NCBI GenBank assembly: GCA_902526795.1
Contig: CABZMF010000003.1
Coordinates: 24,190-88,189, forward strand
DNA length: 64,000 nt
Direction: 5' to 3'
Source: an uncultured Fidelibacterota bacterium
GTDB taxonomy: Bacteria; Fidelibacterota; Marinisomatia; Marinisomatales; Marinisomataceae
Both the position numbers and the translations under genes were made by a program. Positions 28,459 through 37,677 of the stretch are shown piece after piece; within the stretch, counting starts at the first letter, position 1, and each line of letters begins with the position of its first letter. Below the pieces are notes generated by a model. It was given only the letters and a program-made list of their open reading frames with translations, was not told where the DNA came from and made no database searches.

Positions 28459-30924
28459 TTATTTTGAATCTCTCTGCTTAGCTCTTTGCATTGGGTTAGA
28501 TCCACCATACCAAGATGTACTATCATACTTATATATGTCAAATAAAGTTGGCTCATTTTTCGGTGGCCAATGATTATTATCTCTAAATGTATCGGCAGTT
28601 TCTCTGAAAGGATCTAATGTAAAGCTTACAACTCTCTTATCAGTTTTAAATACCTTAGATACCTCAGGTCTATTGAATCTCCAAATTTCTACAGGTATTC
28701 TTGTGACATCAGTAGATCCATCTTCATAAGTCATTTCAATAATTAGTGGCATTACTAATCCACCTATATTCTTGAACTTAATTTTATAAAAATGATCATC
28801 ACGTTTTGCTAATTTTGCCTCGTTGTCTGACAGTTCATCAAGTAGCTGTTCGTACTGACTTTTTCCGCTCATTCTTTCCATGATTTTTTCTTTCATTTCA
28901 TTAGAAATATCAGCATCATTTAACATTGTTTCATATCTTCTACGTTCACTATCATCGGTAATATCAGCAAACTCATCATAGGAATCATAGAAGTCTTTTG
29001 TTTTTGGATCTTTATCTGTAACGGTTTGTTTAATATCCTTTTCATCCAACATAGCAGCATAATATTTTTTACCTTCTTTATCTTTTTTCTCAGCTGCCCT
29101 TTTCATTTTTGGATCAATTTCTAATTGAAACCATTCAACTTCTTCAATAGATAAATCTACATGGTCATTTGTGAAAAACCACCCTCTCCAAAACCAATCT
29201 AAATCAACTCCAGAAGCATTTTCCATTATCCTAAAAAAATCAGATGGAGTTGGATGTTTAAACATCCATGTTTTTGAATACTCTTTAAAAGCAAAATCGA
29301 ATAATTCTCTACCCATTATAGTATCTCTTAAAATATTTAGTGCTACTGTCGGTTTTCCATAAGCATTAGCTCCAAACTGATATATGGATTCGGAATTTGT
29401 CATAATAGGCATAATATTGGATTTATCTCCACGCATATATCTAACAATATAGTCCTGATTATTTCTCGGATGAAAAAGTTCAGAATCCCAAGCTCTTCCA
29501 GCTAAGTCATCCATAAATGAGTTTAGTCCTTCATCCATCCATGTCCATTGTCTTTCATCAGAGTTGACGATCATTGGAAACCAAAAGTGTCCGACTTCAT
29601 GTATAATCACTCCAATCAATCCTCTTTTAGTTCTTTCAGAATATGTTCCATCATCTTCTGGTCGATATCCATTAAATGTAACCATTGGGTATTCCATTCC
29701 CATACGATCTATGTGTGCAGATATGGCAACAGGATACGGATAATCAAAAGTGTAATTTGAATAAAATTCAACAGTGTGTGCTACAGCCTTGGTTGAATAC
29801 TGACCCCATAAAGGATTAGCTTCATTTGGATAATAAGACATAGCCATTACTGTTTTATCTCCTACTTTCACTCCCATAGCATCCCAAATATATCTTCTAG
29901 AAGTTGCGAAAGCATAATCTCTTACGTTCTCAGCTTTAAAATGCCATGTTTTCTGTCTGCTAGTTTTTGAAGCAAGATTTTCCAAAGCTTCATCTTCTGT
30001 AATAATCAATACTGGTTCTTTAGCTCTCTTAGATTTTTCCAATCTTTGTATTTGAACTTCAGAAAGTACTTCTTCTGGATTTTGCAATACACCGGTTGCT
30101 CCAACAACAAAGTCTTCAGGTACAGTAATTTTTACATCATAGTCACCAAAAATTAATGTGAATTCACCGCGTCCAAGAAATTGTTTATTTTGCCATCCGT
30201 ATACATCGTTGTACATGCACATTCTCGGAAAAAACTGTGCAATTGTATAAATGTAATTATCATCATCCTCAAAATACTCATAACCCGATCTACCGCCATC
30301 ACGAATATGATCATTAATATTGTAAAACCATTTAACTTTGAAAGTATAGGTTTCACCAGGCTGTATTGGCTCTGGAACATCTATTCGCATCATTGTTTTA
30401 TTAATCGTGTAAGGAATATTCTTATTTTTATCATCTTTAACATATTGAATTTTAAAACCTCCATCAAAATCACGATAAAAGTTTTCTAATGTTCTTGAAG
30501 AAATAGTACTACCAATTACCATTTTTTCATTACCGCGCTGAGCAGACAAATCTCCGGTAGATTGAATTTTGTAAGAATCTGAATCTAAAGCTCTTACGTT
30601 TTGCGTTAATTCCATCCAAAGATAATTTAACGCATCAGGTGAATTATTATAAAAAGTAATTGTTTCGTCTCCGTGAAGTCTTTGCTTGTTGTCATCAATG
30701 CGTAAGTTCATTACATAGTCAGCTTCTACTTGCCAATATTCATGACCTGGATATCCAGAAGCAGTACGATATGTATTCGGCGTAGTTATGTCCTCGTTTA
30801 GTTGTTTGAAACGATCTAAATTAATTTGGTATGAATTGAAATGTCTATTTTCTTCTAGCTCTACATTGTCTTGAGCAAAAATCATTGAAAATAAGCAAAT
30901 AAATATTGCGGTTTTTTTATACAT
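28459..30924 (-). CDS. M1 family metallopeptidase (aminopeptidase N-like), exported
   Basis: HEVGHFWFPMIVNSDERQWTWMDEGLNSF zinc motif (HExxH-18-E). Confidence 0.93.
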   Translation of the reverse strand: MYKKTAIFICLFSMIFAQDNVELEENRHFNSYQINLDRFKQLNEDITTPNTYRTASGYPGHEYWQVEADYVMNLRIDDNKQRLHGDETITFYNNSPDALNYLWMELTQNVRALDSDSYKIQSTGDLSAQRGNEKMVIGSTISSRTLENFYRDFDGGFKIQYVKDDKNKNIPYTINKTMMRIDVPEPIQPGETYTFKVKWFYNINDHIRDGGRSGYEYFEDDDNYIYTIAQFFPRMCMYNDVYGWQNKQFLGRGEFTLIFGDYDVKITVPEDFVVGATGVLQNPEEVLSEVQIQRLEKSKRAKEPVLIITEDEALENLASKTSRQKTWHFKAENVRDYAFATSRRYIWDAMGVKVGDKTVMAMSYYPNEANPLWGQYSTKAVAHTVEFYSNYTFDYPYPVAISAHIDRMGMEYPMVTFNGYRPEDDGTYSERTKRGLIGVIIHEVGHFWFPMIVNSDERQWTWMDEGLNSFMDDLAGRAWDSELFHPRNNQDYIVRYMRGDKSNIMPIMTNSESIYQFGANAYGKPTVALNILRDTIMGRELFDFAFKEYSKTWMFKHPTPSDFFRIMENASGVDLDWFWRGWFFTNDHVDLSIEEVEWFQLEIDPKMKRAAEKKDKEGKKYYAAMLDEKDIKQTVTDKDPKTKDFYDSYDEFADITDDSERRRYETMLNDADISNEMKEKIMERMSGKSQYEQLLDELSDNEAKLAKRDDHFYKIKFKNIGGLVMPLIIEMTYEDGSTDVTRIPVEIWRFNRPEVSKVFKTDKRVVSFTLDPFRETADTFRDNNHWPPKNEPTLFDIYKYDSTSWYGGSNPMQRAKQRDSK

Positions 30925-31025
30925 TTTTTGTTTCCTTAACTTGATTGAATAAACAATGTAATAATCAAATAATGATGTTGTAAATAAAAAAAAGATGTTA
31001 TCTTTATTACTTTAAGGAGATATTT

Positions 31026-31358
31026 ATGGTAAAAAAAATACTTTTTATTCAGAATAGAACAGGGATTAAACGTTCAAATTTTTTTGATCATTGGGAAAAC
31101 ATTCACGCACCACATATGGTAAATGTTCTAAAGCCTCAAAAATATGTACTAACATTTTTTGAAGAAGATATTGAAAATGGTTGTTGTGGGATGGCTGAAT
31201 TATGGTTTAATTCGGAGTCAGAATATCAAGAAGCTATGGAGCGAAGAAAAACAGAATATGGTCTTTCTGATAATTGGCATGATGTATCTAAGGCCTGGCC
31301 GGATCCTGATCGTTATGAATATACTGGAAGAGAAATTAAAATAGTTGATAATACTTAG
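31026..31358 (+). CDS. EthD-like domain protein
   Basis: F..HWENIHAPHMVN...GMAELWFNSESEYQEAM dimeric alpha-beta barrel pattern. Confidence 0.65.
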   Translation: MVKKILFIQNRTGIKRSNFFDHWENIHAPHMVNVLKPQKYVLTFFEEDIENGCCGMAELWFNSESEYQEAMERRKTEYGLSDNWHDVSKAWPDPDRYEYTGREIKIVDNT

Positions 31359-31361
31359 CTA

Positions 31362-32036
31362 ATGTCCTCAAGATATCTTTTTCCCATAGCGATGGGCGGT
31401 TTTTTTATTTTTTATGTATCTCTTATGTTACGCCAACCATCATTTACCTTTCAAGAAGGTGATATCTTCTTTCAAGATTTAGATTGTGGTCCACCATGCG
31501 TTGCTATTGAAGCAGTAACCCAAGGTTACATGGGGTCAAATTTATCTCATTGTGCAATTATATCTGAAGTTGGCCCGAATCTTAAGACAACAATACTTAT
31601 TGAAGCAATTGGAGAGAATGTTGCTGAAGTAACTTTGGAAGAATTCTTAATTAGAAGCAATAAAGTACTTGTTGGAAGACTAAAAAAAGAACATTCAGAA
31701 CTTATACCGATTGCACTTGAACACATCAAAAATAATTTAATAGGAAAACCTTATGATTTTATTTTTGATATTAGTGATGATACTTATTATTGCTCTGAAA
31801 TAATCTACGAAGGATTACAGGTTGCAGATAATAATCAACAAATTATGCAATTAAATCCAATGACATTTAACAAACCTGGTACAAATACTCCATTTATTCA
31901 CTGGATAGATTATTATGCCAGGTTGAAACATGATATACCTGAAGGTGAACTTGGATTAAATCCAGGAGGAATGTCAAAATCTAATGGTTTAGATATAATA
32001 TATATGTTTGAGAAGCCCTCGGGATATAATGATTAA
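31362..32036 (+). CDS. YiiX/YebB-like NlpC/P60-fold cysteine hydrolase
   Basis: FQEGDIFFQDL...GSNLSHCAIISEV...TYYCSEIIYEGLQ permuted papain-like motifs. Confidence 0.75.
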   Translation: MSSRYLFPIAMGGFFIFYVSLMLRQPSFTFQEGDIFFQDLDCGPPCVAIEAVTQGYMGSNLSHCAIISEVGPNLKTTILIEAIGENVAEVTLEEFLIRSNKVLVGRLKKEHSELIPIALEHIKNNLIGKPYDFIFDISDDTYYCSEIIYEGLQVADNNQQIMQLNPMTFNKPGTNTPFIHWIDYYARLKHDIPEGELGLNPGGMSKSNGLDIIYMFEKPSGYND

Positions 32037-32785
32037 AGCTCTAAAACTGTTTTAAGATACATGCAATCAAAACAGTCAGGATTATAATCGGGAGCTTCTT
32101 CTAGCTGTAAACAATCATACATATCTTGAATGAGGGGACTAATCCAGTCAGTATCTAATTGAAAAGGTACAAGAGTTCTTCTAAAATGCATTTCCTTACC
32201 TAGGTGAGGCTTACTTGCGTCACCATTGTAATACATAAGATATCCAGTATCAGAAACGTCAAAATTATTTTTTTTTAAAAGCCAACTATAAATTTCAAGC
32301 TGCCTTTTATATGACTCTCCATTATTATAAACATCAGCAGAGGTTAAAATATCAGCTTTTTTAGCTGTAGCTTTAAAATCAATAACGACTAATTTATCAT
32401 TTTCATCAACCATAATATCGTCTACACCACCATAGAGTAAAAAATTATGTTCTTCATCATGATACTGAATCCCAGTGAAAGTATGTTGCCATTTTTCAAT
32501 GTCTTCATGTTGAAATGGCTTGATATTTAAACCATTCTCTTTGAAAATTCCATGAGGCCTATTTTCTGCCCTACAAAAGTCCATTTCTTTTTTAAGTAAA
32601 TCATCTACTGCGCTATTTATGGCCCACCCTGGCATTGGAGGTTTCCTTAGGCCAAGCTTTGCATCTTTATAGAAACAGGTAGCACAATTGAAAAAAAGTT
32701 CAATTTTTGATCTACTTAATTTAAAAGTTTTTTCTGGATTGTATCTCCAGTTTTCGCCAACAATGGGATTATATCCATATCCCAT
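32033..32785 (-). CDS. PD-(D/E)XK superfamily nuclease-like protein
   Basis: LLYGGVDDIMVDENDKLVVIDFKATAKK (D...DxK) and QLEIYSWLL; Cys pairs FNCATCF and DCFDCMY. Confidence 0.8.
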   Translation of the reverse strand: MGYGYNPIVGENWRYNPEKTFKLSRSKIELFFNCATCFYKDAKLGLRKPPMPGWAINSAVDDLLKKEMDFCRAENRPHGIFKENGLNIKPFQHEDIEKWQHTFTGIQYHDEEHNFLLYGGVDDIMVDENDKLVVIDFKATAKKADILTSADVYNNGESYKRQLEIYSWLLKKNNFDVSDTGYLMYYNGDASKPHLGKEMHFRRTLVPFQLDTDWISPLIQDMYDCLQLEEAPDYNPDCFDCMYLKTVLEL

Positions 32786-33814
32786 TTAATCAACTTCCAA
32801 CGGATCAAAGTCTCCTGACCATGCAAGACACTTTTGATCGTTTATGGCTATATTTGAAATTAAGGTCATATCATCAATAGAGATTTCAAAATGATCTAAG
32901 CTTAAGTTTTCTTTAAGCCTATCATATTTAACAGATTTTGGTAATACAGGATATCCTAGTTGAGTCGCCCATTTTAAAAATAACTGTGGAACTGTAACTC
33001 CATACTTATTTGCAATATCTTCACAAGGCATTGCACCGCTTTTCATATCTTCAGGTTTTCCATTCCATCTAGAGCCTTCTCTCCAGTTTGGAATAGGCGC
33101 TAATGTAGAGTACGCAATTGGAAGAATATTATGCTTGTCCATATATTCTGCTAAATGCTGTGGAATAACATGCCACGGATGGATTTCAATTTGATTAGCA
33201 GATGGCATTTCAATTGCTGCTTTTTCAATTTCTCTAATATGATGCACATTGTAATTTGAAACTCCAACGTGTTTTACTTTTCCTTGTTTTTTTAATTCTA
33301 CCATAGCTTCCCATAATTCTAATCTATTATCTTTCGCAAATGGATTGTGAATTAAATAAAGATCAATCTCATCTAGCTGTAATAATTTTAAACTTTGCTC
33401 ACAAGCTTTAATTGCACCGTCAAATGTTTGGTATGGTTCCTCTTGCTTTGACATTCCTGGCCACATTTTAGTAGTGATATACACTTCGTCTCTTGGAACA
33501 GATAAAGATTTTAAAGCATTACCAACCCCTGCTTCATTCCTATAAATCTCAGCAGTATCTATATGCTTATAGCCTAGATTAATAGCATCCTTGGTAATTG
33601 ATTCTGCCTCGTCATTTGGTATAAGCCAAGTTCCAAGGCCAATCATTGGAATATTGATTTCATTCATATTAGAAGTATACGATTTTTTTTTTGATTGATT
33701 CCATCTTTTTTGTAATTGTTGATTGCCAAAGATGTACTGTGGTTCATAGGGACACATCATACATCCATTTCCACAGCATTTTTTTTGATTAATAAGAAAT
33801 TGTGATGATAACAT
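32786..33814 (-). CDS. Aldo/keto reductase with N-terminal Cys-rich (DUF5522-like) extension
   Basis: AKR motifs GLGTWLIPNDE, HIDTAEIYRNEAGVGNAL, DLYLIHNPF, VGVSNYNVHHI; N-terminus CCGNGCMMCPYEPQY. Confidence 0.88.
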   Translation of the reverse strand: MLSSQFLINQKKCCGNGCMMCPYEPQYIFGNQQLQKRWNQSKKKSYTSNMNEINIPMIGLGTWLIPNDEAESITKDAINLGYKHIDTAEIYRNEAGVGNALKSLSVPRDEVYITTKMWPGMSKQEEPYQTFDGAIKACEQSLKLLQLDEIDLYLIHNPFAKDNRLELWEAMVELKKQGKVKHVGVSNYNVHHIREIEKAAIEMPSANQIEIHPWHVIPQHLAEYMDKHNILPIAYSTLAPIPNWREGSRWNGKPEDMKSGAMPCEDIANKYGVTVPQLFLKWATQLGYPVLPKSVKYDRLKENLSLDHFEISIDDMTLISNIAINDQKCLAWSGDFDPLEVD

Positions 33815-33846
33815 TTATTAAAAATATACAAAATATAATATTTAGC

Positions 33847-34917
33847 CTAACTTGAAAAGTTAAGGTAATGTTTTGTTAGTAACTTTTCATCGCTAGAAGC
33901 ATAGTTTTGGTGCCAATTTTTTAATCTTGGTTCCATTTTGCTTTTTGCATACTGTGGTACTAAAGTAAATAACAAAATATATGTTAAATATCCAGATGGT
34001 AATAATACACCACTATTTTCACATGGATTAAGTTCCCAGAATTCTTTATTAGCATGAACATGATGATCAGAATGCCTTGTTAAATTGTAGGTAAGATAGC
34101 TTGTCATGCGATTATTAGAGTTCCACGAATGGTGGTATTGAACTGGATGTCCTTTCATTCTTACTAAGCCATAATGTTCAATAAAGTTTGTAAGTTGAAA
34201 AATATAATTTGCCACTATTCCTAATGAAATATAAATAAGCATAGCTTGCCAGTTAAATAAATAACCGATGAGTAAAAATATAACTGTTGTTCTGATGTAA
34301 CCATTTAAAAGTCTATTACTGAAAGAAAAGATTTTTTTCTTTCTTATTTTAAGTTGTTTTTTTTCGATACTCCAAGCATGAGTATGTTCTTTGAAAAAGG
34401 CTTTAAAGGCAAAAATAAGCGGGTTTTCACCGTGGTTTGCGGTGACTGGATCCTCTTCAACAACACCAACATTTTTATGGTGCCCATGAATATGTTCAAT
34501 TGCAAAAGCAGGATTCCACGCGGTTGCTAAAGCCCAATTTCCGATTTCACAATCTAATTTTTTATTGATTCTATGTACTAATTCATGACCAATATTTATT
34601 AAGCTTAATGCCATTTGAAGTCCTAAAATTGGTATGTACAATAAATAATACCATTCAAACCCTTGAGAAATTTTATTTAAGTAAATAAATAAAACAGCCA
34701 TAAAAATTGGGACATTAATAAACAAAGAAAAGTCTAAAATAAAAGGAAACTTAAACTTAGGAGTTGTTGTGTCATCTCCAAAAAATAATTCACCGATAAT
34801 TATTGTTGTTACAACAGATAGAGCTATAATTAATCCAATCCAACCATCAATAATTAAAGAAATACCCATTAGTAAAATATAAAATGGGTTTAAAAAGAAT
34901 TTTAAATATGATACCAT
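33847..34917 (-). CDS. AlkB-type membrane di-iron alkane/fatty-acid hydroxylase-desaturase superfamily
   Basis: HELVHR, HIHGHHKNVG, NFIEHYGL, LTRHSDHHVHAN histidine boxes. Confidence 0.85.
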   Translation of the reverse strand: MVSYLKFFLNPFYILLMGISLIIDGWIGLIIALSVVTTIIIGELFFGDDTTTPKFKFPFILDFSLFINVPIFMAVLFIYLNKISQGFEWYYLLYIPILGLQMALSLINIGHELVHRINKKLDCEIGNWALATAWNPAFAIEHIHGHHKNVGVVEEDPVTANHGENPLIFAFKAFFKEHTHAWSIEKKQLKIRKKKIFSFSNRLLNGYIRTTVIFLLIGYLFNWQAMLIYISLGIVANYIFQLTNFIEHYGLVRMKGHPVQYHHSWNSNNRMTSYLTYNLTRHSDHHVHANKEFWELNPCENSGVLLPSGYLTYILLFTLVPQYAKSKMEPRLKNWHQNYASSDEKLLTKHYLNFSS

Positions 34918-34925
34918 AACAAAAA

Positions 34926-35138
34926 TTAAGAACTTTCTTCCACAATTTCAATCCAACCTCTTTGCCACTTAGAATTATCTGTAAGATCTTTAAAAGCTAC
35001 TTCAATTCTAATTTTTTTAGCACATACAGAAAACATTTCAACCATTTTCTTTTTTTTATTGATGTTCAATACTTCATAATGGCGCCAATCTTTGATTTTT
35101 TTGACTGCAGTCCATTTTGATTGTTCTAAATGTTTCAT
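34926..35138 (-). CDS. Small Trp-rich conserved protein (TIGR02450-like)
   Basis: SKWTAVKKIKDWRHYEVLNINKKKKMVEMFSVC...WQRGWIEI. Confidence 0.7.
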   Translation of the reverse strand: MKHLEQSKWTAVKKIKDWRHYEVLNINKKKKMVEMFSVCAKKIRIEVAFKDLTDNSKWQRGWIEIVEESS

Positions 35139-35149
35139 AATAAGATTGA

Positions 35150-36013
35150 TTAAGATTTATATTTATCTGTTAGTTCAATTTCAACTACTAAACCTTGAAA
35201 GTGTCCATTATAAATATTATCTGCCATCCATTCTTTTTCACTTTCTAGATCTTCGAAGAAGATATTTTTCCACCAATATCTTTTTACCCTATTCCATCTA
35301 TAATTCCTTAACTTTAAAATGTCTTTTGTTTCATAGGGGCTATTGATTGCAGCAATTTTGTAAGTTGGTTTGGTTGAGTTTGATATTAACTCTAATGATG
35401 CTTTATTTTGACCTTTAACATCATATGTTACCAAATGAATTAAGGCATCTACATCGTACATTGCTCGGTGTGATCTATAATAAAATCCGTGCCAAATACA
35501 TAGAATTTCTTGACCCTTTGCATTGAAACCCCTTTGTGCCCAATTAATATCATTTACAGAACAAGCCCAAACTTTTTCTTTTGAAAGTGGTAAATATTTA
35601 TCCATGAAACCTCGATCAAAGGTAGCATTATGAGCTACCACAATATCAGCTTTATTGAGCATTTTAGAAATAATCTCCCAGTCTAAAGAGTGTCCTTCAA
35701 CATCTTTATTGTTAATACCTGTGATTTTTGAAATCACTGGTGAAATAAGTTCTTCAGGATCATTAAATGATTGGTAGCTGTCAATTATACCTATTAGCTC
35801 CCCGTTCTTTTTATTAATAGCAGCAAGTTTTCCTGCAAATTCAATTATTTTAGATGATTCCTTATTTGTGCCTGTAGTTTCAAGATCAAGAAAGCATACT
35901 TTTACAGTATTTTCTCCATAGTAGTTTTGCGGTAAACTGACAAAATTTTCTCCATTAAATTTATAAAGTTCTATGTTTTGGTTGCTCTTAATTGTCTTCT
36001 TTAAAAATGTCAT
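35150..36013 (-). CDS. DnaQ-like 3'-5' exonuclease family protein
   Basis: FLDLETTGTNKES, VVAHNATFDRGFMD, HRAMYDVDAL (DEDD family). Confidence 0.9.
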   Translation of the reverse strand: MTFLKKTIKSNQNIELYKFNGENFVSLPQNYYGENTVKVCFLDLETTGTNKESSKIIEFAGKLAAINKKNGELIGIIDSYQSFNDPEELISPVISKITGINNKDVEGHSLDWEIISKMLNKADIVVAHNATFDRGFMDKYLPLSKEKVWACSVNDINWAQRGFNAKGQEILCIWHGFYYRSHRAMYDVDALIHLVTYDVKGQNKASLELISNSTKPTYKIAAINSPYETKDILKLRNYRWNRVKRYWWKNIFFEDLESEKEWMADNIYNGHFQGLVVEIELTDKYKS

Positions 36014-36088
36014 AATATATTTTACGCTTTATTTTTGAATATTTTTATGAAAAACAGTCTTGAATTTTAATACTAAAGTAAAATTTTG

Positions 36089-36163
36089 TCGGGGCGGCAG
36101 GATTTGAACCTGCGACCCCCTCGTCCCAAACGAGGTGCGCTAACCGGACTACGCTACGCCCCG
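36089..36163 (-). tRNA. tRNA-Pro(TGG)
   Basis: Minus-strand cloverleaf CGGGGCGTAGCGTAGTCCGGTTAGCGCACCTCGTTTGGGACGAGGGGGTCGCAGGTTCAAATCCTGCCGCCCCG-A. Confidence 0.95.
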
Positions 36164-36173
36164 AAAAACAGAG

Positions 36174-36247
36174 GGTGACTGATCGGACTCGAACCGACGA
36201 CCAATCGGACCACAACCGATGGCTCTACCAACTGAGCTACAGTCACC
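36174..36247 (-). tRNA. tRNA-His(GTG)
   Basis: Minus-strand cloverleaf with anticodon loop TTGTGGT; G-1 and discriminator C present. Confidence 0.95.
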
Positions 36248-36326
36248 ATACGTCTTAATAAATTTAAGCATGGGAACTTATTATAGTTTAGGTTTTTACA
36301 CAAGTAGAGTTAAATTTAAAATTCGT

Positions 36327-37676
36327 ATGAATACGTTGAACAAATATCTTTTTAAGCAGTCATTAATTCCATTTTTATTATCTGTTGCAGTAATAACCAC
36401 TGTTCTTTTTTTGCAGTTTTTAATTAGAGCATTAGACAGATTTTTAGGGAAAGGTTTAGATGCACTTACTATCTTTGAATATCTTTATTTGAATCTAGCT
36501 TGGATTATTGCTTTATCTGTCCCAATGTCATTACTCATTTCAAGTGTTATGACTTTTGGAAGAATGGCTCAAAATAATGAGATTACAGCACTAAAATCAG
36601 CAGGAGTTAGTCTTTATAATATTATCAAACCTGCAATATGGTTTGGAGCTATAGTTGCAGCCGCGTTATGTATCTTTAATAATTTTATTCTTCCTGAAAT
36701 GAATTATAATGCTAGACTTTTGGCTAAAGATATTTATAAAAAAAAACCTGAGCTATCAATTGAACCAGGATATTTTGTGAATATGATACCTGAGTATAGC
36801 ATCATTGTAAAAGAAATGGATGGAAATAATTTCAAGGACGTTAAAATTTTTAGTAAAAATCAAAAATCTGAACAAACAACCATTTATGCGGACGAAGGAT
36901 CACTATCATCTTATAATAGTTTGATAACTATTGACTTAAAAGATGGAGAAATTCATGAAATTGACCTTTCAGATTACGATTACTATAGAAAAATAAGATT
37001 TAAAACACATCAAATTACTATTTCTATGGATGAATTGATGTTGAATAGGACCAGCGAATCAAATCGAACTGATCGCGAAATGAAAGTTCCTCAAATGATA
37101 CAAGAGATTGAAAAAAATAATGGTCTTATTACAAAAATACATGAAAGAATTGATTCTATAAAAAAAAAGATAGGTATACTGAATCCAAATGCAAATACTT
37201 TGCAGAGTATAGAAAATGAAATTGAGCTATTAAAACAAAATAAAATAAATATTTCTTCAGAAAAAAGAGACTACAATGAAGATGTTCCTGTACCTGCTTT
37301 TGAGAATAAAGAATATATTTTATCATTAACCAATAATGCTAGACAATTCAAAAATGAATTTACTTTAATTGAGAATTATCAAAAGACAAATAATAAATTC
37401 AAGGTGGAAATTCATAAGAAATTTACACTAGCGATTGCGTGTATTTTATTTACGATGGTAGGTGCTCCATTAGGCATACTTGTAAGAAAAGGTGGAATAA
37501 CTATTGCTTCCGCTCTAAGTATTTTTTTCTTTTTAGTATATTATATTTTACTTATTTGGGGAGAACAATTAGCTGATAGGAATCTTTTAAACCCTGGTTT
37601 AGGGTCTTGGTTACCTAATATTGTTCTCTTTATTTCTGGAATTATTTTTCTAAAACTTTCGAATAAAAAAAATTAG
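36327..37676 (+). CDS. LptF/LptG family lipopolysaccharide export permease
   Basis: MNTLNKYLFKQSLIPFLLSV, SVPMSLLISSVMTFGRMAQNNEITALKSAGVSLY, GAPLGILVRKGG; start moved out of the tRNA-His gene. Confidence 0.93.
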   Translation: MNTLNKYLFKQSLIPFLLSVAVITTVLFLQFLIRALDRFLGKGLDALTIFEYLYLNLAWIIALSVPMSLLISSVMTFGRMAQNNEITALKSAGVSLYNIIKPAIWFGAIVAAALCIFNNFILPEMNYNARLLAKDIYKKKPELSIEPGYFVNMIPEYSIIVKEMDGNNFKDVKIFSKNQKSEQTTIYADEGSLSSYNSLITIDLKDGEIHEIDLSDYDYYRKIRFKTHQITISMDELMLNRTSESNRTDREMKVPQMIQEIEKNNGLITKIHERIDSIKKKIGILNPNANTLQSIENEIELLKQNKINISSEKRDYNEDVPVPAFENKEYILSLTNNARQFKNEFTLIENYQKTNNKFKVEIHKKFTLAIACILFTMVGAPLGILVRKGGITIASALSIFFFLVYYILLIWGEQLADRNLLNPGLGSWLPNIVLFISGIIFLKLSNKKN

Positions 37677-37677
37677 T

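Noticed and set aside
30153-30489. Overlapping ORFs on both strands inside the M1 peptidase gene
   Set aside because: Covered by the 821-aa peptidase frame; no independent support.
32033-32785. Cas4 / CRISPR-associated nuclease
   Set aside because: No CRISPR repeats or other cas genes in the window; only generic PD-(D/E)XK similarity.
30925-36250. Defence or mobile island around the nuclease/exonuclease genes
   Set aside because: No integrase, transposase, terminal repeats or tRNA-flanking direct repeats seen; the genes look like ordinary metabolic or housekeeping accessory genes.
36219-36326. N-terminal extension of the LptF/G ORF
   Set aside because: It starts inside the tRNA-His gene; MNTLNKYLF at 36327 matches a normal family start.
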